A DNA stretch of 64,000 nt from Nilaparvata lugens (Eukaryota > Arthropoda > Insecta > Hemiptera > Delphacidae): NCBI RefSeq assembly GCF_014356525.2, contig NC_052505.1, positions 6,230,171-6,294,170 on the forward strand. The letters are read 5' to 3'. Shown here in pieces: positions 1-10,615 of this stretch (position 1 is the first letter of the stretch; each line of letters begins with the position of its first letter). The notes below the pieces were generated by a model. The model saw only the letters and a program-made list of their open reading frames with translations. It had not been told where the DNA came from and searched no databases. The position numbers were made by a program, and so were the translations under genes.

Positions 1-466
1 GTCATTAATCATCAGGGAAAGTGACGGAGAGAGGCTACAAGCGATGAAGTATCTCACAGATATCAAGAAGATTTAAGAACAACTTGACATCTGAAGCAAT
101 CTACATCTACAAGCAATCATAAATTTTAAGTTCATGCCAATCTACAATCTTTATAGTTGGTATATAAAATCGAAATGCCTCGTATAACAGATTCCATCAA
201 CAGAGCTCAAAATCTACATTTAAACTTAGGCGCTTAAATCCCAAAAATTTCCAGAGCTTTTTTTTAATTTTGATAAATTGATAATACCCAAATCGATTGC
301 TCAATACTCAAAGCAAACAGTTTGCTGAGATATTGTTTACTGGATACAATTATTCTTCAACAAATGGTTCCTTTTTATGGGAGGTGGTAGGTACTGATTC
401 AATCATCCTCAGAGTATACACATAAGCTTGTGGCCTTCCTCCGTCACTGTTCTGATGATTAATGAC
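1..466. mobile_element. Non-autonomous inverted-repeat element (MITE-like)
   Basis: The first ~36 bases (GTCATTAATCATCAGG... ending GGAGAGAGGC) are the near-perfect reverse complement of 432-466 (ending CTGATGATTAATGAC). The ~430 bp between them is AT-rich with no open frame. Long terminal inverted repeats around a short noncoding body are what a non-autonomous DNA transposon looks like. The left end coincides with the window edge, so neither the true terminus nor a target-site duplication can be tested. Superfamily not assigned. Confidence 0.6.
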
Positions 467-758
467 TATCCTTATGACTAACATATCCTCATTGTTATTA
501 TGAACAATGGATCGCTCAGTGGACTATTTTTTCCCCGATCGCTCATCGGAAATCGCTCATCGGACGACACCGTTTGTCAATAGTATGTTGAATATTTTAT
601 TATTTTATTATTTTATTGAAGATCATGATAATTCATGTTCATGACACATACTTTGCGATCCTACTATCCTACAATCCTACGATCACTCTGACTATGTAAA
701 ATGCTGTACGAAAAATGTTGATCAACCTAAATAGTTAGCATTGCAGTCTTGAGTTTCT
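467..758. other. AT-rich spacer with short tandem words
   Basis: No gene seen. It holds a short direct repeat of ATCGCTCATCGGA (about 537-563, with a related word near 510), a TTATT-rich run near 595-615, and repeated CCTAC/GATCC words near 655-685. Confidence 0.5.
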
Positions 759-1178
759 ATGATAGATGCTTGGTTGGAAGTCTTGGCATGGAATGCTCAT
801 ACGGCTTTACATGCTATATTTTTTATGTCGGACATTCAGAAATGTCAAAAGATGATTAATCTGTGTTCGCCTACATTCTCGGTCGACTGGACACCGGCTG
901 TGCTCTCGTGCTGCTCGCTTGTTCTGTCCGTTGTGCGGCCGAACAGCGACATGCATTTTCACGAGCGTGTGCACACAGACAGACACATTCCGCCTAGCGT
1001 GCGGCTGTCAGCTGTTTTGTCCGAGAGAGCAAATCTGACAGAGCAGCGGCCAGGATTACCCGCAGTCTTCCGCCTACTGGACATTGCAATGCGACCTCCA
1101 AACTCCACGTCCACGTCAGACCTGTTAATTTCGACCTTATTCAAATTCAGTCACATAAGCGATAGAAATATTTTCTAA
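759..1178 (+). other. GC-elevated patch with an unrecognised 139-codon open frame
   Basis: From about 850 to 1130 the base composition is clearly more GC-rich than its surroundings, and a 139-codon frame stays open from ATG 759 to TAA 1178. I recognise no domain, the amino-acid order has no family feel, and a 61-codon frame is open on the opposite strand, as expected by chance in GC-richer sequence. There is no convincing splice site or poly(A) signal tied to it. It could be an exon, a promoter-proximal CpG-rich patch, or chance. I do not claim a protein. Confidence 0.15.
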
Positions 1179-2369
1179 TTTGATTCTTCGTCAAAACACT
1201 TTCTGCCTACGCGTTCAATCATTAACGCGTAGTTGAATTCAAGCGATTCCGACAATGACGTCGGCTATCGTTGAATTGTTTCGCTGGATAGCAATTTGCT
1301 AATTTCGTTTTTCACACATGAGGAAAAGTCTCAGTCATTTTTGTAGCAAATCCTCTCACTCCAATATCAGTTCGATCAAATTTGCAATTTGTATTAATGT
1401 CATATTCACCCATTTATGTTGAAATAAATACTAGTGTGTCACTCAAAATGTTCCACATCGTGGATTTGGATTATATTTGGGCGATCTCCTTCATTTCTTG
1501 AAGCCTGTGAAGAGTTGAAAGTCAACATGTACCCACTTTTTATTACATAGTCAGTTTCAAAAAATTACTTTGAAAATATGTTTTTCCAATCAATGAAAAC
1601 AATTTATGAAATAATATGAATGCATACGCTGAAGAGCACCAAAGAAGAAAATCATCGCTTCAGAATCGAAAAGTTATAAAATGCAATTTGATGATTCCTA
1701 AAATGCCTACAATTTCGTCGAAATTGCAATCAAGATCTAGATTTTACTGAAACTATAAAAAATTTATATGGGCTGTGCATGTTGCTCCTCCTCCAATTAC
1801 TTCAATGAATAACGATGTATCATTGATTCAATGAATGAACTATAATTTTTTTCACTGATTTCAATATCATTTCATGGTTTTTCTACCAAATCTATTGTAA
1901 GAAATTATGATCTCCAGAGTCTATAAATATAATGAATTTCTGTAGAAGTGAATGCGAATTTACTTATTTCACACTCAACTTATAAGTTCAAGTATATACG
2001 ATTGAATAAAGTATCCGCCCCTATTTCAAATAGCCTAGTAACTTACGGATGAATAGTCATTCCTGTAAAATCATTTCATTTATATATGTCTACTGGAAGC
2101 AGGTCTATTCTGATAGGGCAAAGGTTAAAAACAATTCCTATTGAATTCACACCCAATAAGAGTAGCCTGTGGCAGATACCAAGTCAAAGTATGCTCATAA
2201 TCAAAGGTCAGGTGTGCTTTGGGTCATAAATCAAAATAACACGAAGGAAGACCAGTAAGTAGGCCTTAGCGAAAACTTTGCTCTGAAGAACGATAATAGG
2301 GTTCAAAAATCAAGAGCTAGAAGCTATTTTATGTAACTTACAGATAAAGTCGATAATAATTGATTAACT

Positions 2370-2370
<1 letters not shown>
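1179..2370. other. AT-rich stretch, nothing supportable
   Basis: No open frame with coding character, no inverted-repeat element and no RNA gene seen. Around 1760-1800 the words GGGCTGTGCATGTTG...CTCCTCCAATTACTT faintly resemble the repeat near 11345-11380 (GGGCTGTGCCTGTTAGTCC). This may be a decayed relative. Confidence 0.5.

Positions 2371-2403
<33 letters not shown>
2371..2403. repeat. (GA)n microsatellite
   Basis: An uninterrupted GA dinucleotide array with one early GAAA interruption. Confidence 0.95.
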
Positions 2404-2507
2404 TAATTGAGCTCTTTTACTGAGAGATTAAGTTCTATTCACTGGTAAATTTTGCTGTCTAATCTAGACTCGAAATAAGTTTCCACCGAAAATTTTATGT
2501 CGATTAT

Positions 2508-2991
2508 CTAGAATATAATATAGGAAGGGATTAGTTTATACACGTACAGGGTAGGAAATTCACGAATTCGTAACGTAAATTCATCATAACTACTCAACTA
2601 ATCAACTGATTAACTTGAAATTTTGCATATTATAGCCTCTCAATCTATCGAGGCTGATTAGAGGCCTATTAGAGGCTGATCTATTAGGCTGATTAGAGGG
2701 TGCACATGAAGATTTCCTGGTGGCTAAACCAGCATCAATAGCCTACTTAAATACCCTGGAAGCATGCCTCTAATTTCCAGGTCAAAAGTGACTAAGATAT
2801 TTTCATTCGTTTTATATATGAATTTTCTATTGTTTTCTTTTTTTTCGAATTTTGTGATCATAAATGTGTTGTGTATACTGCCATACGCTAAATAAATAGA
2901 GGCCTATTTTTAATTCTCCAAGATTTCACTATGTCAAGTTCTCAGTTTGTCAAGTTTTCAATACATTGCGGAGCAAGGGTTACCTACCAGT
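2508..2991 (+). mobile_element. Helitron-like non-autonomous repeat, copy 1
   Basis: Starts near TCTAGAATATAATATAGG, continues with the family words TACACGTAC, GATAGGAAATT-like, TTGAAATTTTGCATA, GGCCTATTTT, CACTATGTCAAGTT, and ends GGGTTACCTACCAGT at 2991. The same series recurs at 2992-3207 and 25063-25852. A 5' TC and a 3' end close to CTAGT after a GC-rich hairpin-like run (GCGGAGCAAGGG) are Helitron habits, so that class is inferred. No Rep/helicase coding is present. An AGAGGCTGATTA-type tandem repeat (about 2650-2700) interrupts it. Confidence 0.45.
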
Positions 2992-3207
2992 CTATAATAA
3001 AGGGAAGAATCGTCTTACACGAGTACGGGATAGGAAATTCAGTAATGACTCATCATCACGTCTGAACTACTGAACTGATCAACTTCCAATTTTACATAAA
3101 GATTCTGAATTTATAGAGAATAGTCATAGGTCTATTTTCATTGTTATTAATTAATTATAATTGAAAAATTAAAACTAATTTATTCAAAGCACGGGTTAGC
3201 TGCTAGT
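2992..3207 (+). mobile_element. Helitron-like non-autonomous repeat, copy 2 (head-to-tail)
   Basis: Begins CTATAATAAAGGG immediately after the CCAGT end of copy 1 and runs through the same family words (GAGTACGGGATAGGAAATTC, CATCATCACGTCTGAAC, TTTTACATAAAGATTCT) to GCACGGGTTAGCTGCTAGT at 3189-3207. The GAAGCACGGGTTA...CTAGT 3' end matches the other copies. Direct abutment to copy 1 in the same orientation is a tandem insertion, which rolling-circle elements often produce. Confidence 0.45.
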
Positions 3208-6200
3208 ACTAAATTAAGTGTTTGGATTTCGCAAATAAGTTGGGCAAAAAATATCAATAAAATACTTGATAGGTTCAACCGAAGTAATATGTTCCGCTTG
3301 ATGAAATATATTCTCGCTGAATTAATAGGTACTTGTGCCGCTATTTTATGCAACAAACTTAATCCTGAAGTACCTCGAACCAACCCCAAAGCATTCTCAA
3401 TACTCATCAGAGATTAAGAAAATTGAACTTTGATTCTTTGATTTCTCATTATTTATGACTTCTAGAATAAAGATACCAATAGGCACGTGCAATAGATAAG
3501 AAACACAATACACTACAATAAAAATAATCCTGTTTTGATAACTTAACCAAGATTTCACGTAAGACAATAAAATGGACATCGAATTTCAGATACTTCCAAT
3601 TAGGAAGCTATTGTTTCGTTCGTATAGCTAATAATCGTTTAATTATTACGTGCTCGCCGTCCAACAATGTGTGTGCGTTGGAGGGGAACGCTACTATGGC
3701 CATTAAAAAAATGAAAGGTCAATACGTTGATGTTATTTGGGCTTATTATGGTGGAGAGGAGAGTATAGTATCTACTATGTACCGTCTGATAATAATAATA
3801 TTATTAAAGTTTTAATGATTCGAAAATATCTTAAATGTTAGATGAAAACGACCATAAGTTATCTGGTAAACTGACGGTTATTGTATGTGGGCAATCTCCG
3901 AATTTCATCTGAGGTTGGCTGGCTCTGGTTGCCTGTGGGTGGGTTTCTCATCTGGTGAGTCCAATGCTGATGATCATGGTCAATAGCTCCAACAATGAAG
4001 AACTTCTTGATACTATTTAATGTGGTGAATGTGGCTGAATGGCTTTTGAATCCTGTAACACAGCGATCTTGGCGATTAGACGAGTTGATAGGAGCGGTTT
4101 GGACGGTTTCAGATGCGGCTGAAGGCTGAAGGCGATCGTGCGTCGTGCCTCACTACTGGATCGCTATGAAATGGTAGCCGTTTGGAGTTCCTCAACTGGA
4201 GCACAACTGCACACGTTTCACTTCATGCTTCACCAAACCCAGATATGTTTTGGCTTGATACTCATTAAGCTGTAGCAATGTGAACCAATTGTCTTGGATC
4301 TGGAACTGGAAATACATATGAAAAACAATTTGAATTGATCTGAAGAGTGAAAACTGAGTTGTATTCCATTGATGTGTGGAAAACTATCAGTTTGAATGGA
4401 TGATTTCACATCAATAATTTCGAAAAGACTTTATAGCATTGAGTTTGGTCATCGCTTTGTATTCTGGGAACAATGTTTGATAAAAATCAAGTAAATGAGT
4501 AAAAAACAATGAATACATCCAATAAGAAGGAACTTTGCAAATTTTATTATACAAAGGTGAGACTAGAATTTTAGAGAGATAAGGTTGATAAAGGGAATAC
4601 AGTAATATGGATTTAGTATGAAAGGAAGGCATAGAGATGAGACTCAATAAGAAATTGATGGATGCGGATGAAAATTGCAGTAAACTTGGGTGAGAATAGA
4701 TACGGTAATATTTGATAATAGAGAATTTCTAATTATTTTAAGAATATTGAGAAATCAATGCGTATAATTTTTTTCAGCTTTTATGAGAATTCTGTTTGTA
4801 TCGTGATCGACTTTCAATCTCATACATTGTCATGTTATGAGTGGATCCTATTGATCTTCTAGATATTTTCAAGTCATGAACCATGATTAGACGATGAGTG
4901 AATATTTGGAATCCAAATCCACAAAGTAGCCTATAGCCTTTGAGTTGGTTGATCTGAAACAAAAATTTGTCGACCTCTCCCTCCGTGTTCAACATCCTTA
5001 TTTTTCAAACAAGAGCAGGATTTTCTCACACATTCACTCAGTTTTAGTTGAGCTTTCCTCCAGTTGGCATTTCAATAGAACTAGAGCGATGTAATTTCTC
5101 TATGACTCATCAAAGTGTAATCGGTCAATTCCAGTTTTTTAGGTAACCGCCAACCATTCACAACAAATTGAGCGTAAAATTTTCTCCGGCACTTTCAGCC
5201 GTTTAATAATAATCAAATGTGCCGCGTAATTGTGTACTCTGGATTCGAGAGAAATCGATGATTGCATACAGTGGGTCGATCATGGACTCATGCAAAGTAA
5301 TTTCTCCTTTGATCGAGATATCGATCAGATAGGCACGAAATCAACTGTTGATTGAAGTCAGATTCAAAAGTTTTTCAATCAGAGCGAGTAATTGAAGCAA
5401 AAATTACCAACGGAGTCATACTAATTAAGTTGTTTTCGATCAACTCGCAATTCAAAAATTGATAATTCCAGATAACCATTAGTATAAAATAGGATTCAGT
5501 TGAAGTAGGCTGATTTTTCAATTTTTGTAATAAAAACAATGTTTTAGAATTCATTTGAATATGGAAGGAGTACAATATTCGAGTTTTGATATGGATCCAA
5601 AGCTTGAACATTTGAACTTGATTAGATATAGTTGATATCTTAAAAGTAACATGGAACCAATAACCCATTCAATGTTCAAAATATTATAATGGTTTTTTTA
5701 AATAAATTGATATTGCCGAAAACCACATTTATTTTTAATATCAAGAAAGTGAACTTTCAGAAGGTTTTTTCTGTCTCTCTCTATTCAAGAAAGTGAATTT
5801 GTTTGGAGCTAGAATGATGCCAGCAAGACTGCTTTGAGGATACTTTCAGTTTTTAGCAACTTGAGAGACTTTAATTATTCTTTGACGTATCTAACCTAGA
5901 CTACCAAAGAAGTTGAATTACCCAAACTTATATAAAATATTTCCATATGAATTGTATCAAGTTTTATGTTCTCTTAGCATTAAAAAATTGTTTGAAACAA
6001 TTTCAATTCCTACTAAATGAACATCCAGCCATAAATAACAATAAGTCAAGTACTCAATTTTATTGTCAAAAGGTATATAGAATAATAAGGCATAATAATT
6101 TCAGATCGCATTTCCCTGTAGGCCTGTATCATACACAATTACTTACTCATATTTTATAGCCTGTAATTCAGTAGCATAATTATGCGACAGCTTCGACAGA

Positions 6201-6329
6201 GACATTTATGGGAATATCTTTTTTATTGCGATTATTCTGAACTTGCCACCTTTTTATTGCTATGTTTCAATATATTATTGACAACTCAATTTTTTCCCCA
6301 GGAGGCCTACGGAAAACCGAAGAGGTTAA
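3208..6329. other. AT-rich stretch, no gene recognised
   Basis: Several frames of 60-97 codons are open on the minus strand (for example near 4411-4647 and 5375-5668), but their composition is that of AT-rich noncoding DNA and none matches a family I know. A somewhat GC-richer patch at 4060-4220 holds no convincing exon. No repeats with clear ends were found. Confidence 0.5.
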
Positions 6330-6480
6330 CGACACAGCCAATGGCCAATCAGAGAAGAAGCCATCAGCCATCCCACAGTAACATTTGATAGCGGAATAAT
6401 CCAAAGATTTATTGCGAATGCCGTTTTATAATTTAGTGAATGCGCTTGAGTGGCGCGCATGCGCATAAAGGGAGTCTTCG
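6330..6480 (+). promoter_or_regulatory. Possible promoter patch (two CCAAT boxes, NRF1-type palindrome)
   Basis: Two CCAAT words lie 7 bp apart (6338-6342 and 6345-6349, context GCCAATCAG), followed at 6455-6464 by GCGCATGCGC, the classical NRF1-type palindrome. The patch is GC-richer than its flanks. These motifs are typical of TATA-less housekeeping promoters. No transcript or downstream coding exon can be shown, so this is a motif-level suggestion. The 102-codon frame that follows (6450-6758) is not recognisable as protein. Confidence 0.25.
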
Positions 6481-6499
6481 CTGGGTGCGGACTCAGGCG

Positions 6500-7319
6500 A
6501 TTTTTATTCAGGCGTCGTTGGCTGATGATGACTGAGGATGCGATGAGGTCGAAGGACGAAGGACGAGTGGAGTTTGTCTTTCAGCTCAAGAATTATTATC
6601 GTCTTGCAGTGGAGTCGATTTATAGAGCTGCAGCATGCAACGGACTCCTTTCTTGTCTCTTCGGCGCACTTGTTCAGCTTTGGGCGCAATCTTCTGCTAC
6701 CAACTGCTATCGAAGTTGGGAACTGGGAATTATTTTGCGTTATTCAACTAACCCTTGATACTAGCTTCTTATTGGTGTTCTATCACATATTATGGCATGA
6801 TTCAAATTGAGTCACTTACTGAATAACAGAAAAAATAGTATGTACTTGAGATTTGTCCAACTCTTCATATGAGGTCTCTGGTAAAATTTGAATCGAATAT
6901 CAAGTATACATGAATGATATCAGGGGTGCAAACAACGGGGAGAGAGGGTGAGTAGGCTACGCAGGCTGCGTCCTCGAAATCCTTGTGGGTTGGGGGGTTT
7001 CAGAAACAACGAAGATAAGATCAGCAGTGTTCAAAATAGCGACTGATTTAGAGGCTGCCTCATCTTAATATCAGTGTAGCGGATATGTAGTACTAAATTT
7101 GAAATATTGGGGGGAGTTGCATCCCTTTGTGGGGGTTGGACACCTCTAATAATATCAATTATAGAACAATGATATTATATTGAATATTTAGTGTAGTGTA
7201 ATGGATGATTTACTTTTCATTGAATATCATTACCATGGTCCATGACTTGGTCCATTGACAAAACTGCTGCTTATTCAATCATAATCAATATTTGAATATG
7301 CATCTATCACCTATCTTAT
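6500..7319. other. Spacer, nothing supportable
   Basis: Overlapping frames of 60-100 codons are open on both strands around 6450-6810, but I cannot tie any to a protein family. G-rich runs at 6935-7000 and 7110-7140 (TTGGGGGGTTT, TTGGGGGGAG) are the only notable composition. Confidence 0.45.
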
Positions 7320-7385
7320 GTAACTTCCGACTTGGTGTAACACGTATAAAATAGGGGCTATAATGTATTCCAAGTCGGAAGTTAC
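7320..7385. repeat. Perfect 16-bp foldback
   Basis: GTAACTTCCGACTTGG (7320-7335) is the exact reverse complement of 7370-7385, around a 34-nt AT-rich loop. It sits just upstream of the foldback element that starts near 7393 and may be a decayed terminal fragment of another one. Confidence 0.85.
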
Positions 7386-8008
7386 TTGAAAATAGTTATT
7401 TGTGCAACTAGTGCGCAAAGTGACAGTTTGCTGCACCGAAAGAAACGTTTACGCCCGAGCCGTAGGCGAGGGCGGAATGGTTTCTTGAGTGCAGCAGAGG
7501 AACTTTGCGCTCGTATTTCACATTAAGTTTTTCCTACAGTTACCATTGAATATGAAAAGTGGGTAATTATGGGTAAAATTGCCTGAAATGCATCAAATGT
7601 TTTTCTGTGTAATTTTATTATTGATAAAAACCTTAATCCTAAAATCCTAAAGTCCTCGTTGTCCTTGGTTATAATATATAGTGAATAATAATTAGCGCGT
7701 TGTGCTTCGTTGCACCTCTGCTCACTATAGCAGCCACAGCAGTCACTGTTACCAACTTCATTTTGATTTTGCTGCACTGTTGCTCCATATAACCTACTAA
7801 GTATTTTGCGTTGCCATGTTGCAAATCTGGAGTGCAGAAAAGATTTTTTCGCCCCACTTGGATGTAATGAGCTGGTTTACGTGCGTCATATGGAGGCCGA
7901 AAGTGATTGTTTTCTGACCAGGCCGGTAAAATTTTTACGGCCCTAGGGCTGTAAAATAACCTTGAAGTCAGCTGATTCTGATTTGATGTGAACGTGTTTA
8001 CAAAATAG

Positions 8009-8350
8009 TTGATGAAACGGAATCAGTTTATGCTTCTAGAATTGAATAAAGTTTTTGCAATAAGATACTATCATTTTATTTGGATGAATGAAATACAAAT
8101 AATGGGATATTATAAACTATTCAAATTCAATTTTCAGAGTATAATAGAATCTAACCTCAAACCTCCTAGTACAGCGTTTATCATGGAACATGGTGGATAA
8201 ACGGAATCATTTTATGCTTTTAGAATTCAATAAAGTATTCTGTAATAATATACTATCATTTTATTTGGATGAATAAAATACATATAAGATATATATTATA
8301 AACTATTCAAATAATTCTATTTTCAGAGTAGGATAGAACTTCTAACCTAA
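8009..8350 (+). repeat. Two degenerate ~190-bp tandem units
   Basis: The series AAACGGAATCA, TTATGCTT, TAGAATT, AATAAAGT, ATACTATCATTTTATTTGG, TATTATAAACTATTCAAA, TTTTCAGAGTA, TAGAA, CTAACCT occurs twice in the same order and orientation. The copies have diverged by scattered substitutions and indels. Confidence 0.8.
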
Positions 8351-8352
8351 AC

Positions 8353-8470
8353 TTCCATTGACATTCAGATTGGCCAAATTTCAAGTGTGCTAAAACAGCT
8401 GATCAAAAACTTTCCATTGACATTCAGATTGGCCAAATTTTAAGTGTGCTAAAACAGCTGATAAAAAACT
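8353..8470 (+). repeat. Two 59-bp tandem units
   Basis: TTCCATTGACATTCAGATTG...AAGTGTGCTAAAACAGCTGAT is repeated with a 59-bp period and only a few differences. A reverse-complement relative (AGCACACTTGAAATTTGGAC, ATGAATGTCAAC) occurs at 15049-15085 inside another element, so this is dispersed repeat sequence. Confidence 0.85.
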
Positions 8471-8990
8471 TTTCATTCTTTGTGTTTATCATTCAATAAT
8501 CAAAACATTTATAATAATATTATCTTATTGTCATTTGGAAGAATAAAAAAGTATAAACTCAACCTCTTACATATAATTGAACATAATCATTTAGGTTATT
8601 TAGACAAATCAGAATAAAAAATAAAAATACTTGGACAATTTCTTGATATTCAGATTACCTCAGATTTGCTAGAGCTATGACCTTCCACTTTTGCTTTCGG
8701 AAGTGCTTATAATAGACAATTATTCTCATATATATATTGTTTATTTTCCTGTGTGGCGAAAAATAACGTTCTCACCATGGGCAAAAATGTTTTTTCCGGC
8801 TCTCAATCTTTTCTAGTCCTCGGCCTACGGCCTCGGACTTGAAAACCGATTTCGAGCCAGAAAAGTCCCATTTTCGGCCCTAGGTGCGAAATATACTATT
8901 CCCGCACTAGAGCGGAAAAGTGATTCTTTGCGTTCTGTAATCAGTGCAGCAATGGCCACTTTTCAACGTAACTGTAGGAAAAGAATATAA

Positions 8991-9640
8991 CTAGACTGAT
9001 GAATACCATATTTGACCACCCTTACTGGCTCCCTGTTCCCTTCCAAAAAAGTGAGCTCCTTTTCTCTTGATCGAATCTTCATCCAATTGATAACGATTCC
9101 CTCGATCTTTGCAACAGAAGCGTACCTGAAGAATATGAGAGGATTCGATTTTTTAGAGAAGACGTTGAATTGGAATGATGATTACTGATCGTCGAAGTAG
9201 TTTATGTCCTTAAAGACGAATCTCGAGTGATTTTCATGATAGTCACGTATAAACCCATTGCTGAGTAATATTCATTTATATTTATCATCATAATTCACAT
9301 ATTACCGAGGTTAATTTAACTTACTATATTCTAATAACCTCTACATTGCATTGGAAGATGGAGAGTCTATGAACTATTAGCTGAATGAAGCGATGCGGAA
9401 TTAAATTTTGTATCATCCATCACTCATACATAAATGCATAATGAGGGTTCATTACTGTTGTTCATTCAATAAGATGGGGGACAATAGATACATTACAGAC
9501 AGAGCAGAGAAACTTGCCGCAAATTGATAATGTGATTTAGCAACATTATTACTTCAGGAGGGGACTTCAAGTCTCCCTCTGATTCTAAATTCTTACTTGG
9601 CCACAAAAATATAAATATGAAAGATAATTGAAAAGAAACT
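8991..9640. other. Spacer, nothing supportable
   Basis: AT-rich sequence with no open frame of coding character and no clear repeat ends. Confidence 0.5.
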
Positions 9641-9646
9641 TCCACT

Positions 9647-9684
9647 ACGTCAAATCAATCTTGCAGTCATCATTGATTTGACGT
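9647..9684. repeat. 13-bp perfect hairpin
   Basis: ACGTCAAATCAAT (9647-9659) and its exact complement ATTGATTTGACGT (9672-9684) enclose a 12-nt loop, immediately before an (AAT)n run. Confidence 0.85.
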
Positions 9685-9685
9685 C

Positions 9686-9998
9686 AAATAATAATAATAA
9701 TAATGGATGAGCTCTGAGTTGTAAATTAGCTGGACTCAGGCCAATTGTTGGGCTAAGTATGTGAGTTAGTATCGGCATCCCCTTATAAAGAAGTGGCTAG
9801 CAAGCCTCACTCCAGCAGTAGTCATAAAGAAATGACTGCTGTGAAGCATGTGCCTAACAGGCTTTTAGGCTTGGTCTTGGCCAATTGCGTCACCATTCGA
9901 GCCTAAAGCACCATCAGGCAGGAAGGAAGCGCACAAGGCTATAGCCTAAGTGTGTCGGCCTTATTTCCGAGGCAATCTTCCTGTCCAATGCATCTATT
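9686..9998 (-). repeat. Unidentified dispersed-looking sequence after an (AAT)n run
   Basis: An (AAT)n run (9686-9704) adjoins about 290 bp of distinctly GC-richer sequence (GGATGAGCTCTGAG... to ...GGCAATCTTCCTGTCC). Read on the minus strand this would be a GC-richer body ending in (ATT)n, the shape of the 3' end of a retroposed element (SINE or LINE 3' UTR). Only one copy is in the window and no coding is evident, so the class is a guess. Confidence 0.3.
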
Positions 9999-10610
9999 AA
10001 AAATACATATTCATAGATGAAAGATCTATCAATACATTTACCTATTTGTAGACTATTCATTAAACAGATTAGATACTTTGTGACATGAATAATTTAATCC
10101 ATCAAACATGATGAACATTGATTGAGTAAAGTTAATTTTCTAATAATCCACTGTCTTCTCCCTTGAATATTTAACGTTTTTAATTCACTGATCTCGAAGT
10201 CAATGTATGGTACTAAAATCAAGATATCTTCGATAACAATACTAATCCAGTCATTTCGGTGCTCGGTCCAATTTATAGTTCGGAGTTTAGATTTGTTCAG
10301 TCCAACTTCCCCTTTTTCCCGGAATTTTATGTTCCCTCCTCTATTTAAACAATAGTTTTTTATCAGTTTCGAACGAATCAAAGGAATCAAATTTAAGTAG
10401 TACCCAAGAAATAAAATAAATAATTATCTTTCAAACGAAGGAAGCATTTGAAACGAATTCTTGGTGTGAGACATTAGAAAGCACTCAACTGAAATTTGTG
10501 ATATTCAGGGGGAGTGAGTCCTGGGCTTGTGGTAAGGTTAAGGTGGTGGCCAAATTGAACCTCAAACTAAACCCCCTATATTCTTCTTTCATAAGAAGTA
10601 ACTACTGAGC
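9999..10610. other. Spacer, nothing supportable
   Basis: A 98-codon minus-strand frame (10094-10390) is open, but it has no recognisable family features. No repeats with clear ends. Confidence 0.45.
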
Positions 10611-10615
10611 TTTCT

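Larger units (their letters stand above)
7843..8896. mobile_element. Nested insertion inside the foldback element
   Basis: Absent from the sister copy at 33 kb, which reads straight through from GTGCAGAAAAA to TTCCCGCACTAG. The left edge reads TTTTTTCGCCCCACTTGG and the right edge CCTAGGTGCGAAATATA, loosely inverted to each other. Inside are a near-perfect palindrome (7931-7956, centre GGCCCTAGGGCT), two degenerate ~190-bp tandem units (8009-8195, 8196-8350), two 59-bp tandem units (8353-8470) and another GC-rich foldback (8793-8880, centre CGGCCTACGGCC). It looks like a second, related non-autonomous element that has grown by internal duplication. Confidence 0.5.
7393..8990. mobile_element. 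Foldback-type element, copy 1, split by a nested insertion
   Basis: Shares AATAGTTATTTGTGCAAC at its left and CTGTAGGAAAAGAATATAA at its right with an uninterrupted copy at 33235-33782. The left 110 bp form a long imperfect palindrome: TGCGCAAAGT...GCTGCA...GAAAGAAAC...CGCCC, then CGAGGGCGG...GTTTCTT...TGCAGCAG...ACTTTGCGC. A second inverted pair (TTTTTCCTACAGTTAC and its complement GTAACTGTAGGAAAAG) borders the inner part. Relative to the 33-kb copy, about 1.05 kb (roughly 7843-8896) is inserted. No transposase is present. An 84-codon minus-strand frame is the shadow of the one in the sister copy. Confidence 0.6.

Noticed and set aside
3373..3400. Reverse-strand GGTTCGAGG resembling a tRNA B box
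   Set aside because: Does not match GGTTCGANTCC at the last positions, and no A box or cloverleaf stems are at proper spacing.
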